NCBI RefSeq assembly: GCF_001514285.1
Contig: NZ_KQ949037.1
Span: 62,001 to 126,000 of the forward strand
Source: Streptomyces sp. DSM 15324
GTDB taxonomy: Bacteria > Actinomycetota > Actinomycetes > Streptomycetales > Streptomycetaceae
Reading direction: 5' to 3'
DNA length: 64,000 bases
Under the pieces are notes generated by a model. It saw only the letters and a list, made by a program, of their open reading frames with translations. It did not search any database and was not told the origin of the DNA. Made by a program: the position numbers and the translations under genes. Positions within the stretch are counted from its first letter, which is position 1, and each line of letters begins with the position of its first letter. Shown here one piece after another: positions 43,206-53,504 of the stretch.

Positions 43206-43880
43206 ATGGCGTTTCAGGCAGGAGGACAGCGGTTGGTACCGCGGTCCGTCCCCGACACTCTCGAGGCCCAGGCGTATCTGCACGACTACGCCACCTACCT
43301 GGAGGCCGTTCCCTTCCCGTCCGTGGTCCTCGACCACCGCTGGGACGTGGTCCTGGCCAACACGGCTTTCGAGACGCTCTTCGGAGGCGTGAGCCCGCAC
43401 CCCACGGCCCTGCCCTGGGACAACTTCCTGCGGTTCGTCCTCTTCCACCCGGACGCGTCGTCCGTCCTCGCCGACCACGAGTCGGGCTGGTGCCTGCCGA
43501 TGCTCGCCTGCTTCTCGGCGGCCGTGGAGCGGCACGGGCACGACGCCGGGCTGCAGGCGATCCGGCGGGAGATCGCGCAGGACCCCATCATGGAGGCCGC
43601 CTACCGCCAGGGTCTGCCGCACTGGATCCGTGCGGTCGGCGAGGTCGCCGTGGAACTCGACGGGGCGGTCCGCTCGCTGCACCACCCCGACGTCCGCCGG
43701 GGCGACACCGCGTGTCGTGTCGTCGTCGAGACTCCGACCCCCCTCCTCGACATGGGGTACAGACGGCTGACGCTGGTGCTGCGCGAGCCGCGCCCGATGC
43801 CCGCGCGTCGCGGAACCCGTCGTTCCACGACACGACGCACAGCGAGCCACCTCAGCGTGGTCCCCGCCCCCCGGGTCTGA
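43206..43880 (+). CDS. MmyB-type ligand-binding domain protein without its helix-turn-helix
   Basis: A 224-residue protein matching the PAS-like MmyB_LBD that normally follows an XRE helix-turn-helix in streptomycete regulators. Typical parts are YLHDYATYLEAVPFPSVVLD, HRWDVVLANTAFETLFGGVS, PWDNFLRFVLFHPDASSVLA and the C-terminal VETPTPLLDMGYRRLTLVLR. No DNA-binding part precedes it, and no separate XRE gene is adjacent. It may be a free sensor domain acting on another protein, or a truncated regulator. ATG 43206 is the first start with a plausible ribosome site (GAGGGG). Confidence 0.75.
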   Translation: MAFQAGGQRLVPRSVPDTLEAQAYLHDYATYLEAVPFPSVVLDHRWDVVLANTAFETLFGGVSPHPTALPWDNFLRFVLFHPDASSVLADHESGWCLPMLACFSAAVERHGHDAGLQAIRREIAQDPIMEAAYRQGLPHWIRAVGEVAVELDGAVRSLHHPDVRRGDTACRVVVETPTPLLDMGYRRLTLVLREPRPMPARRGTRRSTTRRTASHLSVVPAPRV

Positions 43881-43887
43881 CCGGGCA

Positions 43888-43912
43888 CCGTCGGCGTTCA
43901 GGTCGCCGACGG
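43888..43912 (+). terminator. Hairpin after the MmyB-like gene
   Basis: CCGTCGGCG (43888-43896) pairs fully with CGCCGACGG (43904-43912) around a 7-base loop, 8 bp after the stop at 43880. Confidence 0.65.
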
Positions 43913-44111
43913 CGCCCTGGTCAGCGGGCGCGGCCGTCGTGGGTGACGAGACCGACGCCGTGACTCGGCTCGGCCGAGGTCCCGGCCGGCACCGGGATTG
44001 ACCCGGTGGTGCTCCGGGGAGGACCCGGGGTGACAGCGTGGTCGGTGATGTGCCGGTGAGGGCGGTATCGGGGACGAGCCGCGCCTTGCCCGGTGCAGGG
44101 CGGGAAGATCG

Positions 44112-45005
44112 ATGGATCGGTACAGCAGACGGCCGGAGCCCGTGGTCGCGCAGGCCGGCACGACGGCCGACCCGGGCCTGTTCACCCCCGCGAGCGTGAC
44201 GTGGCAGATGCACGGCGACCCCATGCTGTGGGTCGCGGGCATCCGTGCCCTCTATCTCCAGGCCCTCCATCCCCGTGCCGTGCGCGGCGTGATGGAGAAC
44301 TCCGACTTCCGGCGCGACGCCTGGGGCCGGCTCATGCGCACGGCGAACTTCGTCGGCACCACGACGTACGGCACCACGGAGGCCGCCGAGAAGGCGGGCG
44401 CCCGGGTCCGCAGGATCCACCGGCTGCTCTCGGCCACCGACCCCGGCACCGGCGAGCGGTATCCGGTCGACGAACCCGAGCTGCTGCTGTGGGTGCACTG
44501 CGCCGAGATCGACTCCTATCTGCACGTCCTGCGCCGCTCCGGCTATCCCCTCACCGACGCCGCCGCCGACCGGTACGTCCGCGAACACCGGGTCAGCGCC
44601 CGCCTGGTGGGCCTCGACCCCGCCGACGTGCCGGCCGACCGGGCCGCGATGGACGCCTACTTCGCGCAGGTACGGCCCCGCCTCGCCGCCGGCGCCGACG
44701 CCCTGGCGGTGGACGACTTCCTGCGCAGCCCGCCCACGCACCCCCTGCTCGTCCCGGCGCGCGCCCTGCTGTGGCGGCGCGTGGCGCGTCTCGCCTACGC
44801 CTCGCTCCCGCCGTACGCCCACGAGCTGTACGGCAGACCGGCCCCTCGCCCCGCCGCCGTCACCCGGGAACTGCGTGCCGTGGGCGCCCTGCTGCGCCGC
44901 GTCCCCGCCCGCGTACGCTGGCAGCTCCCGCCCCAGCACATCCTGCGCGCCATGGCGAGACTGGGCCCCGAGGCCCGGCCCGCACCGCACAAGGTCCCGC
45001 TGTAG
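44112..45005 (+). CDS. Oxygenase MpaB-family protein (DUF2236)
   Basis: A 297-residue member of the DUF2236/MpaB family, a heme-binding group that includes the latex clearing protein Lcp and fungal MpaB. It has VTWQMHGDPMLWVAGIRALY, LQALHPRAVRGVMENSDFRR (invariant His region), TANFVGTTTYGTTEAAEKAG and VRRIHRLLSATDPGTGERYP with WVHCAEIDSYLHVLRRSG. Such proteins cleave or oxidise isoprenoid or phenolic substrates; the substrate here is unknown. ATG 44112 follows GGGAAG. It converges with the NUDIX gene over a shared terminator. Confidence 0.9.
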   Translation: MDRYSRRPEPVVAQAGTTADPGLFTPASVTWQMHGDPMLWVAGIRALYLQALHPRAVRGVMENSDFRRDAWGRLMRTANFVGTTTYGTTEAAEKAGARVRRIHRLLSATDPGTGERYPVDEPELLLWVHCAEIDSYLHVLRRSGYPLTDAAADRYVREHRVSARLVGLDPADVPADRAAMDAYFAQVRPRLAAGADALAVDDFLRSPPTHPLLVPARALLWRRVARLAYASLPPYAHELYGRPAPRPAAVTRELRAVGALLRRVPARVRWQLPPQHILRAMARLGPEARPAPHKVPL

Positions 45006-45011
45006 CCGGCC

Positions 45012-45038
45012 GCGCGGGAAGGGCCCCGGCTCCCGCGC
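45012..45038. terminator. Bidirectional terminator between convergent genes
   Basis: GCGCGGGA (45012-45019) and TCCCGCGC (45031-45038) form a perfect stem with an 11-base loop in the 36-bp space between the convergent MpaB and NUDIX genes. Confidence 0.65.
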
Positions 45039-45041
45039 CGC

Positions 45042-45875
45042 TCAGCCCCAGCCCAGTTCCGTGTACGGCCGCCCGCTCCGGATGCCGTCGATCGCCGCTC
45101 GCGCGTAGTCGACCATCGGCTCCGGGAGCGCGTCCAGGGGCCACCAGGCCCAGCTCAGGCACTTGTCCGGTTCCATGAGCCGCGGCTCGCCGGCCCAGCG
45201 GCGGGCGCGGAACACGAGCTGGATGCGGGGGCGCCGCCGGAAGCCGTTGTCGACGTGGACGGTGTGCACCAGCTCCACGTCCGCCGGGTCGATCTCCAGG
45301 CCGGCCTCCTCCCTGGCCTCCCGCACCAGACAGGTCACGGCCGACTCCTGTTCGCAGTGCCCGGCCAGGAAGTGGTGGGTGCGGGGCGCGAAGGCGGCGT
45401 CCGGATGGCGCAGCCCGAGCAGGATCTCGCCGTCGCGCTCCAGGTAGAGGTGGACGCCCAGGACGTGCGGGGCCTCCCGCCGCACCGGCACGCTCGCGTC
45501 GCCCCGGTGCAGGGCGAGCACCTCGGCCGCCGACGGCGCCATGACGAGATGCCGTACGGTCGCGGCGTCGAAGAAGGCGAACATGATGCCCTCGCCGACC
45601 GGGATCCGTGCCGGGTCGCCGTCCCAACGCCCGAGGAACACCGTGGTGTCGTTGACGACCGTGAACCGGGTCATCCCCTCGATCACCAGCCCGGTCTCCT
45701 CCAGCAGCTCCCGCGCGACCGCCTCCTCCGGCGTCTCGTCCCCCTCCCGTGCCCCGCCCGGCAGCGACCAGGTGCCCGGATCCCAGATCGCCTTGTACGC
45801 GTCCCGCAGATGCAGCAGGTACTGCCCCCGCTCGTTGACCAGGAGCGCGGCCGTCTGGCTCGGCTCATTGCCCAT
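45042..45875 (-). CDS. Tandem NUDIX hydrolase
   Basis: A 277-residue protein with two NUDIX domains. The first (about 5-130) has a standard NUDIX box: GGAREGDETPEEAVAREL, LEETGLV. The second (about 135-277) has GHCEQESAVTCLVREAREEA-GLEI, where the spacing from the first Gly to Glu is one residue shorter than the consensus, so its activity is less certain. Such enzymes hydrolyse nucleoside diphosphates linked to another group; the substrate is not predictable. ATG 45875 is preceded by GAGGGGGGA and begins at the first strand, so the longer frame to 45926 is not used. Confidence 0.88.
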   Translation of the reverse strand: MGNEPSQTAALLVNERGQYLLHLRDAYKAIWDPGTWSLPGGAREGDETPEEAVARELLEETGLVIEGMTRFTVVNDTTVFLGRWDGDPARIPVGEGIMFAFFDAATVRHLVMAPSAAEVLALHRGDASVPVRREAPHVLGVHLYLERDGEILLGLRHPDAAFAPRTHHFLAGHCEQESAVTCLVREAREEAGLEIDPADVELVHTVHVDNGFRRRPRIQLVFRARRWAGEPRLMEPDKCLSWAWWPLDALPEPMVDYARAAIDGIRSGRPYTELGWG

Positions 45876-45924
45876 GGGATCCCCCCTCGTATCCAAGCCG
45901 GCGTAGATCGTGTTACGAAGAACC

Positions 45925-47490
45925 ATGCCTGCTCACGAGGGACACCACACCTACGACGCCGTAGTCGTCGGCGGCGGACACAACGGCCTGGTCGCCGCCG
46001 CCTACCTGGCCCGGGCCGGACGGTCCGTGCTGGTGCTGGAACGGCTCGACCACACCGGCGGCGCCGCCGTCTCCACCCGCCCCTTCGCCGGTGTCGACGC
46101 CCGCCTCTCGCGCTACTCCTACCTGGTCAGCCTGCTGCCGCGGAAGATCGTGGACGACCTCGGCCTGCGCTTCCGCGTCCAAGGGCGCACGATCTCCTCG
46201 TACACCCCCGTCGAGCGCGCCGGACGCCCGACGGGGCTCCTCGTCGGCGGGGGAGAGGACCGCACCCGGGAGGCCTTCGCCCGGCTCACGGGGGGCGAGC
46301 GCGAGTACGCGTCCTGGCAGCGCTTCTACGGCATGACCGGGCGCGTCGCCCGGCGGGTCTTCCCCACGCTCACCGAACCCCTGCCCGGCCGGGACGAGCT
46401 GCGCCGCCGCATCGACGACGAGGACGCCTGGCGCACGCTGTTCGAGGAGCCGATCGGCGCCGCCGTGGAGGCGAACTTCAGCGACGACCTCGTACGGGGC
46501 GTGGTCCTCACCGACGCCCTCATCGGCACCTTCGCCGACGCCCACGACCCCTCCCTCAAGCAGAACCGCTGCTTCCTCTACCACGTCATCGGCGGCGGCA
46601 CCGGGGCCTGGGACGTGCCCGTCGGCGGGATGGGCGCCCTCACCGACGCCCTGGCCGCCGCCGCGCGCGACGCCGGAGCCGTCCTCGCCACCGGCCACGA
46701 GGCCGTCCGTATCGCCACCGACGGCCACCACGCCGAGGTCACCTGGCGCACCGCCGACGGCGAGGGCGTCACCGCCGCCCGGCACGTCCTGGTGGGCGCC
46801 TCCCCGCAGGCCCTCGCCGCGCTCACCGGCGACGCGCCGCCCGCCCCCGCCGAGGGCGCCCAGCTCAAGGTGAACATGCTGCTCAAGCGGCTGCCCCGGC
46901 TGCGGGACGGCTCGGTCGACCCGCGCGAGGCGTTCGCCGGCACCTTCCACATCGCCGAGGGCTACGAGCAGCTCGCCACCGCCCACGCCCAGGCCGCCGC
47001 CGGTGAGCTGCCCGCCGCCCCGCCGTCCGAGATCTACTGCCACTCCCTGACCGACCCGACCATCCTCGGCCCCGACCTGGTCGCGCGGGGCTACCAGACC
47101 CTGACCCTGTTCGGCCTGCACACCCCGGCCCGGCTCTTCGCGCGCGACAACGACTCCGCCCGCGAGGCGCTCCTCAAGGCGACCCTCGCCCAGCTCGACG
47201 CCCACCTCGCCGAGCCGCTGGCCGACTGCCTCGCCCAGGACGCCGACGGGCGCCCCTGCATCGAGGCGAGAACCCCGCTCGACCTGGAACGCGACCTCGG
47301 GCTGCCCGGCGGCAACATCTTCCACCGTGACCTGTCCTGGCCGTACGCGGACGAGGCCACCGGCCGCTGGGGCGTGGAGACCCCGCACGCCAACGTCCTG
47401 CTGTGCGGGGCGGGCGCGGTCCGCGGGGGAGGGGTGAGCGGGGTGCCGGGGCACAACGCGGCGATGGCGGTCCTGGAGGCCGACCGGTAA
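45925..47490 (+). CDS. NAD(P)/FAD-dependent oxidoreductase (phytoene desaturase-like)
   Basis: A 521-residue flavoprotein of the amine-oxidase/CrtI/PYROXD2 group. The FAD-binding Rossmann site is DAVVVGGGHNGLVAAAYLAR, followed by VLVLERLDHTGGAAVSTRPF. The C-terminal FAD site is HANVLLCGAGAVRGGGVSGV, with PGHNAAMAVLE at the end. The middle carries SDDLVRGVVLTDALIGTFAD and GGGTGAWDVPVGGMGALTDA. Relatives desaturate or isomerise lipids and isoprenoids, but no carotenoid genes lie nearby. ATG 45925 is 49 bp from the divergent NUDIX start. It precedes the acyl-CoA cluster and may share its substrate range. Confidence 0.9.
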   Translation: MPAHEGHHTYDAVVVGGGHNGLVAAAYLARAGRSVLVLERLDHTGGAAVSTRPFAGVDARLSRYSYLVSLLPRKIVDDLGLRFRVQGRTISSYTPVERAGRPTGLLVGGGEDRTREAFARLTGGEREYASWQRFYGMTGRVARRVFPTLTEPLPGRDELRRRIDDEDAWRTLFEEPIGAAVEANFSDDLVRGVVLTDALIGTFADAHDPSLKQNRCFLYHVIGGGTGAWDVPVGGMGALTDALAAAARDAGAVLATGHEAVRIATDGHHAEVTWRTADGEGVTAARHVLVGASPQALAALTGDAPPAPAEGAQLKVNMLLKRLPRLRDGSVDPREAFAGTFHIAEGYEQLATAHAQAAAGELPAAPPSEIYCHSLTDPTILGPDLVARGYQTLTLFGLHTPARLFARDNDSAREALLKATLAQLDAHLAEPLADCLAQDADGRPCIEARTPLDLERDLGLPGGNIFHRDLSWPYADEATGRWGVETPHANVLLCGAGAVRGGGVSGVPGHNAAMAVLEADR

Positions 47491-47510
47491 CGGCCGCCGC
47501 GGGCAGTAAA

Positions 47511-47527
47511 TCTGACGGTCTATCAGA
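47511..47527. promoter_or_regulatory. 17-bp dyad TCTGAC-N5-ATCAGA, copy 1 of a shared operator
   Basis: TCTGACGGTCTATCAGA with AAA before and AAAC after. A near twin with the same spacing and flanks is at 55204-55220. It lies 42 bp before the nitronate-monooxygenase-like gene, overlapping the expected promoter, so a repressor such as a TetR protein is likely. No such gene is in the window. Confidence 0.65.
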
Positions 47528-47569
47528 AAACCTCTTCCGTCGTCCGGCCCGCTGCGGCATCCTGCGCCC

Positions 47570-48679
47570 ATGCAGACGGAGCTGAGCAATCACCTGGGAG
47601 TCGAGCACGCCGTCTTCGGCTTCACGCCGTTCCCCGCCGTGGCCGCGGCCATCAGCCGCGCGGGCGGATTCGGCGTGCTCGGCGCGGTCCGCTACACCGC
47701 CCCCGACGACCTCAAACGCGACCTCGACTGGATCGAGGCCCATGTCGACGGACGGCCGTACGGGCTCGACGTCGTCATGCCCGCCAAAAAGGTCGAAGGC
47801 GTCACCGAGGCCGACGTCGAGGCGATGATCCCCGAGGGGCACCGGCAGTTCGTCCGCGACACGCTCGCCACGTACGGCGTCCCGGAGCTGGCCGAGGGCG
47901 AGGCCTCCGGCTGGCGGATCACCGGCTGGATGGAGCAGGTCGCCCGCAGCCAGCTCGACGTCGCCTTCGACTACCCGATCCGACTGCTCGCCAACGCCCT
48001 CGGCTCCCCGCCCGCCGACGTCGTCGCCCGCGCCCACGAGTGCGGCGTGCTGGTCGCCGCGCTCGCCGGAAGCGCCCGGCACGCCCGCAAGCACCAGGAG
48101 GCGGGCATCGACATCGTCGTCGCCCAGGGCTACGAGGCCGGCGGCCACACCGGAGACATCGCCTCGATGGTCCTGACCCCGGAGATCGTGGACGCCGTCG
48201 ACCCGCTGCCCGTCCTCGCCGCCGGCGGCATCGGCAGCGGGCGCCAGATCGCCGCCGCCCTCGCCCTCGGCGCCCAGGGCGTCTGGCTCGGCTCGCTGTG
48301 GCTGACCACCGCCGAGGCGGACCTGCACTCGCCCGCTCTGACCCGCAAGCTCCTCGCGGCCGGCTCCGGCGACACCGTCCGCTCCCGCGCCCTCACCGGC
48401 AAACCCGCCCGCCAGCTCCGCACCGAATGGACCGACGCCTGGGACGACCCGCACGGCCCCGGCACCCTGCCCATGCCCTTGCAGGGCCTGCTCGTCGCCG
48501 AGGCGGTCTCCCGCATCCAGAAGCACGAGGTCGACCCGCTGCTCGGCACGCCCGTCGGGCAGATCGTCGGCCGGATGAACGAGGTCCGCCCGGTCCAGGC
48601 GGTCTTCGACGACCTCACCCGCGGCTTCGAGCAGGCCGTGGACCGCGTCAACCGCATCGCCGGAAGGAGCGGACAGTGA
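47570..48679 (+). CDS. NAD(P)H-dependent flavin oxidoreductase / nitronate monooxygenase-family protein
   Basis: A 369-residue TIM-barrel flavoprotein of the NMO/2-nitropropane dioxygenase family. FMN-binding parts are AAAISRAGGFGVLGAVRYTA, IDIVVAQGYEAGGHTGDIAS and PVLAAGGIGSGRQIAAALAL, GAQGVWLGSLWLTTAEADLH. In the GGHTGD motif the conserved His is present. In actinomycete catabolic clusters such proteins are often paired with acyl-CoA ligases and may act as enoyl reductases or alkanal oxidases rather than on nitronates. It overlaps the following acyl-CoA synthetase by 4 bp and sits behind the shared 17-bp operator. Confidence 0.9.
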   Translation: MQTELSNHLGVEHAVFGFTPFPAVAAAISRAGGFGVLGAVRYTAPDDLKRDLDWIEAHVDGRPYGLDVVMPAKKVEGVTEADVEAMIPEGHRQFVRDTLATYGVPELAEGEASGWRITGWMEQVARSQLDVAFDYPIRLLANALGSPPADVVARAHECGVLVAALAGSARHARKHQEAGIDIVVAQGYEAGGHTGDIASMVLTPEIVDAVDPLPVLAAGGIGSGRQIAAALALGAQGVWLGSLWLTTAEADLHSPALTRKLLAAGSGDTVRSRALTGKPARQLRTEWTDAWDDPHGPGTLPMPLQGLLVAEAVSRIQKHEVDPLLGTPVGQIVGRMNEVRPVQAVFDDLTRGFEQAVDRVNRIAGRSGQ

Positions 48680-50235
48680 CCGGTACGAGCACACCCCCCA
48701 CGGGCTTCTGGGCCCAGGCGACCGCCGACCCCGACCGCCCGGCCCTGATCGCCCCGGACGGCGAGGAGTGGACCGCCGGACGGCTGCACGCCGCCGCGAA
48801 CCGGCTGGTGCACGGACTGCGCGCGGCCGGGATGGAACGCGGCGACGCCTTCGCCGTCGTCCTCCCCAACTCCGCCGAGTTCTTCACCGCCTACCTCGCC
48901 GCCAGCCAGGCCGGCTTCTACCTCGTCCCCGTCAACCACCACCTCGTCGGCCCCGAGATCGCCTGGATCGTCGCCGACTCCGGCGCCAAGGTCCTCATCG
49001 CCCACGAGCGCTTCGCCGAGCAGTCCCGCCGCGCCGCCGACGAGGCCGGCCTGCCGCTCAGCCACCGGTACGGCGTCGGAGCGGCCGAGGGCTTCCGGCC
49101 GTACGCCGAACTCCTGGACGGACAGCCGGCGTCGGCCCCGGACGGCCGCACCCTCGGCTGGGTCATGAACTACACCTCCGGTACCACGGGCCGCCCGCGC
49201 GGCATCCGGCGTCCGCTGCCCGGGAAGCTCCCCGAGGAGGCCTACCTCGGCGGCTTCCTCGGCTTCTTCGGCATCCGCCCCTTCGACGGCAACGTGCACC
49301 TGGTCTGCTCGCCGCTCTACCACACGGCGGTCCTGCAGTTCGCGGGCTCCTCGCTGCACATCGGCCACCGCCTGGTCCTGATGGACAAGTGGACCCCCGA
49401 GGAGATGCTGCGCCTCATCGACGCCCAGCACTGCACCCACACCCACATGGTCCCCACCCAGTTCCACCGGCTGCTCGCCCTTCCCGAGGCCACCCGGCAG
49501 GCGTACGACGTCTCGTCCATGCGGCACGCCATCCACGGTGCCGCGCCCTGCCCGGACCACGTCAAACGGGCGATGATCGACTGGTGGGGCGAGTGCGTGG
49601 AGGAGTACTACGCGGCCAGCGAGGGCGGCGGTGCCTTCGCCACCGCCGAGGACTGGCTGAAGAAGCCCGGCACGGTGGGCAAGGCCTGGCCCATCAGCGA
49701 GTTGGCGATCTTCGACGACGACGGCAACCGCCTCCCGCCGGGTGAACTCGGCACGGTCTACATGAAGATGAGCACCGGGGGCTTCGCCTACCACAAGGAC
49801 GAGGCGAAGACGCGCAAGAACCGCATCGGTGACTTCTTCACCGTGGGCGACCTGGGCGTCCTCGACGAGGAGGGCTATCTCTTCCTCCGCGACCGCAAGA
49901 TCGACCTGATCATCTCCGGCGGGGTCAACATCTACCCCGCCGAGATCGAGTCCGCGCTCCTCGCCCACCCCGCGGTCGCCGACGCCGCCGCCTTCGGCAT
50001 CCCGCACGACGACTGGGGCGAGGAGGTCAAAGCGGTCGTCGAACCGGCCCCCGGTCACGAACCCGGTCCCGACCTCGCCGCCGCCCTCCTGGCCCACTGC
50101 GCCGACCGCCTCGCCGGCTACAAGCGCCCCAAGTCCGTCGACTTCGTCACCGAGATGCCCCGCGATCCGAACGGCAAGCTCTACAAGCGCCGCCTGAGGG
50201 AGCCGTACTGGGAGGGCCGCACCCGGCCGCTGTGA
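48676..50235 (+). CDS. Acyl-CoA synthetase (AMP-forming), first of three
   Basis: A 519-residue AMP-dependent ligase that converts a carboxylic acid to its CoA thioester. Core motifs are MNYTSGTTGRPRGIRRPLPG (P-loop), YAASEGGGAFATAEDWLKKP in place of the classical YGxTE, FFTVGDLGVLDEEGYLFLRD and SGGVNIYPAEIESALLAHPA. The adenylation Lys is in RDPNGKLYKRRLREPYW. GTG 48676 overlaps the upstream stop and follows AAGGAG, so the two genes are coupled. The acid is probably long, cyclic or aromatic, given the ligase group and the thiolases downstream. Confidence 0.93.
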   Translation: MTGTSTPPTGFWAQATADPDRPALIAPDGEEWTAGRLHAAANRLVHGLRAAGMERGDAFAVVLPNSAEFFTAYLAASQAGFYLVPVNHHLVGPEIAWIVADSGAKVLIAHERFAEQSRRAADEAGLPLSHRYGVGAAEGFRPYAELLDGQPASAPDGRTLGWVMNYTSGTTGRPRGIRRPLPGKLPEEAYLGGFLGFFGIRPFDGNVHLVCSPLYHTAVLQFAGSSLHIGHRLVLMDKWTPEEMLRLIDAQHCTHTHMVPTQFHRLLALPEATRQAYDVSSMRHAIHGAAPCPDHVKRAMIDWWGECVEEYYAASEGGGAFATAEDWLKKPGTVGKAWPISELAIFDDDGNRLPPGELGTVYMKMSTGGFAYHKDEAKTRKNRIGDFFTVGDLGVLDEEGYLFLRDRKIDLIISGGVNIYPAEIESALLAHPAVADAAAFGIPHDDWGEEVKAVVEPAPGHEPGPDLAAALLAHCADRLAGYKRPKSVDFVTEMPRDPNGKLYKRRLREPYWEGRTRPL

Positions 50236-50282
50236 CGACGGCGGCGCACGCCCGGACCACCGGGTGGGGCCGGGCGCCGACA

Positions 50283-50304
50283 CCGCCGAGAACCCCGTCG
50301 GCGG
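50283..50304 (+). terminator. Hairpin after the first acyl-CoA synthetase gene
   Basis: CCGCCGA (50283-50289) and TCGGCGG (50298-50304) pair around an 8-base loop, 48 bp after the stop. A second perfect 8-bp stem at 50400-50427 (CCGACGCC/GGCGTCGG) may add to it. The 264-bp gap to the next gene shows nothing else. Confidence 0.5.
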
Positions 50305-50499
50305 GGCGCGCACCGCATCGGTTCCACCCGGGTGGCGGCGCCCCGCTCGACCCGTCCGTGCGGGCTCCGAGAAGACGGCGGACCGGTCCCTGTGCGGTGC
50401 CGACGCCCTCCGTCCGGGCGGCGTCGGGACGGGGCGCCCGACGCCCGCCGGTCGGCTCCGACTTGACCTGTCCCGGTGGCGCGCAGAGGATCATGTGCC

Positions 50500-51996
50500 A
50501 TGACGTCCGGACACGGCAGCACGGTCGACGGGGTGCTGCGGCGCAGCGCCCACCGCACCCCGGCACGCGTCGCGGTCGAGTACCGCGACCGCACCTGGAC
50601 GTACCAGGAGCTCGACGACGCGGTCTCGCGCGCGGCGGCCGTCCTGCTCGGCGCGGGGCTCGGACGGGGCGACCGGGTCGGTGCCTACGGCCACAACTCC
50701 GACGCCTACCTCATCGCCTTCCTCGCCTGCGCCCGCGCGGGCCTGGTCCATGTGCCCGTGAACCAGAACCTCACCGGGGACGACCTCGCGTACATCGTCG
50801 AGCAGTCGGGCAGCGCCCTCGTCCTGGCCGACCCCGGTCTGCGCGACCGGCTCCCGGCGGGCGTACCGACCATGCCCCTGCGCGACGCCGACGGCTCCCT
50901 GCTCGCCCGGCTGGCGGACACCGGGCCGTACGACGGGCCCGGGCCGCGCACCGAGGACCTGGTCCAGCTGCTGTACACCTCCGGCACGACCGCCCTGCCC
51001 AAGGGCGCGATGATGACCCACCGGGCGCTGGTGCACGAGTACCTCAGCGCGATCGCCGCCCTCGACCTCAGCGCCGGCGACCGCCCCGGACACTCCCTGC
51101 CCCTGTACCACTCCGCGCAGATGCACGTGTTCCTGATGCCGTACCTCGCGGTCGGCGCCACGAACCTGGTCCTCGACGCGCCCGACGGCGAGCAGCTCTT
51201 CGACCTGATCGAGGCCGGCCGCGTCGACAGCCTCTTCGCCCCGCCCACCGTCTGGATCGGTCTCGCCGGCCGCCCCGACTTCGCCACCCGTGATCTGAGC
51301 GGACTGCGCAAGGCCTACTACGGGGCGTCGGTCATGCCGGTGCCCGTCCTGGAACGGCTGCGCGAGCGCCTGCCGAAGCTCGATCTCTACAACTGCTTCG
51401 GACAGAGCGAGATCGGCCCGCTCGCCACCGTCCTCGCCCCCGACGAACACAAGGGCCGCATGGACTCCTGCGGGCGCACGGTCCTCTTCGTGGACGCCCG
51501 GGTCGTGGACGAGAAGGGCGACGAGGTCCCCGACGGCACGCCCGGCGAGATCGTCTACCGCTCCCCGCAGCTGTGCGAGGGCTACTGGGAGAAGCCCGAG
51601 GAGACCGCCGAGGCCTTCCGGGACGGCTGGTTCCACTCCGGGGACCTCGCCGTGCGGGACGCCCACGGCTACTTCACGATCGTCGACCGGCTGAAGGACG
51701 TCATCAACTCCGGGGGCGTCCTGGTCGCCTCCCGCCAGGTCGAGGACGCCCTCTACACCCATGAGGCGGTCGCCGAGGTCGCGGTGATCGGCCTGCCCCA
51801 CGAGCAGTGGATCGAGGCGGTCACCGCGGTGGTCGTCCCGCGCGGCGAGGTCACTGAGGACGAACTCCTCGCGCACGCCCGTGAGAAGCTCGCCTCCTTC
51901 AAGGCCCCGAAGCGGGTGGTGTTCGTGGACGAACTGCCGCGCAACGCCAGCGGGAAGATCCTCAAGCGGGAGCTGCGGGACCGGTTCGGAGCGTGA
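50500..51996 (+). CDS. Acyl-CoA synthetase (AMP-forming), second of three
   Basis: A 498-residue AMP-forming ligase distinct from its neighbours. It has LVQLLYTSGTTALPKGAMMT (P-loop), YNCFGQSEIGPLATVLAPDE (adenine-binding), FRDGWFHSGDLAVRDAHGYF and DVINSGGVLVASRQVEDALY, where SRQVED replaces the common YPxEVE. The catalytic Lys is in PRNASGKILKRELRDRFGA. ATG 50500, 9 bp after AGAGGA, gives MTSGHGSTVDGVLRR; the in-frame ATG at 50476 is less likely. It has its own upstream gap and converges with paaK over a terminator. The substrate is unknown, probably a medium or long fatty acid. Confidence 0.92.
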   Translation: MTSGHGSTVDGVLRRSAHRTPARVAVEYRDRTWTYQELDDAVSRAAAVLLGAGLGRGDRVGAYGHNSDAYLIAFLACARAGLVHVPVNQNLTGDDLAYIVEQSGSALVLADPGLRDRLPAGVPTMPLRDADGSLLARLADTGPYDGPGPRTEDLVQLLYTSGTTALPKGAMMTHRALVHEYLSAIAALDLSAGDRPGHSLPLYHSAQMHVFLMPYLAVGATNLVLDAPDGEQLFDLIEAGRVDSLFAPPTVWIGLAGRPDFATRDLSGLRKAYYGASVMPVPVLERLRERLPKLDLYNCFGQSEIGPLATVLAPDEHKGRMDSCGRTVLFVDARVVDEKGDEVPDGTPGEIVYRSPQLCEGYWEKPEETAEAFRDGWFHSGDLAVRDAHGYFTIVDRLKDVINSGGVLVASRQVEDALYTHEAVAEVAVIGLPHEQWIEAVTAVVVPRGEVTEDELLAHAREKLASFKAPKRVVFVDELPRNASGKILKRELRDRFGA

Positions 51997-52016
51997 CCCC
52001 GGCGGGCTGTCCGGTG

Positions 52017-52035
52017 GGGGCCGGCGAGCGGCCCC
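52017..52035. terminator. Bidirectional terminator between convergent ligase genes
   Basis: GGGGCCG (52017-52023) pairs with CGGCCCC (52029-52035) around a 5-base loop in the 51-bp space between the convergent acyl-CoA synthetase and paaK. Confidence 0.6.
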
Positions 52036-52047
52036 GGTGGGCGGGAG

Positions 52048-53346
<1,299 letters not shown>

Positions 53347-53390
53347 GGGAGCCCTCCCTCGCCCAACCGCCTCAACCCTACCAATTCGGG

Positions 53391-53408
53391 CGACCGATCA
53401 TTCGGTCG
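53391..53408. promoter_or_regulatory. 18-bp dyad CGACCGA-TCAT-TCGGTCG upstream of paaK
   Basis: Seven-base arms are exact inverted copies around TCAT. The ACCG/CGGT half-sites resemble TetR-type PaaR operators of actinobacterial phenylacetate genes (family knowledge). It lies 45 bp before the paaK start, where a repressor would block transcription. Confidence 0.65.
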
Positions 53409-53504
53409 AGCCGCTGTGGATCAGTAATCCAGGTCGAGGCGCGTCAGGCAAGGGGGCGAGGGGGGATTTCCGCCGGGTACGGCGGGTTCACCGTGCCGGA
53501 GTGC

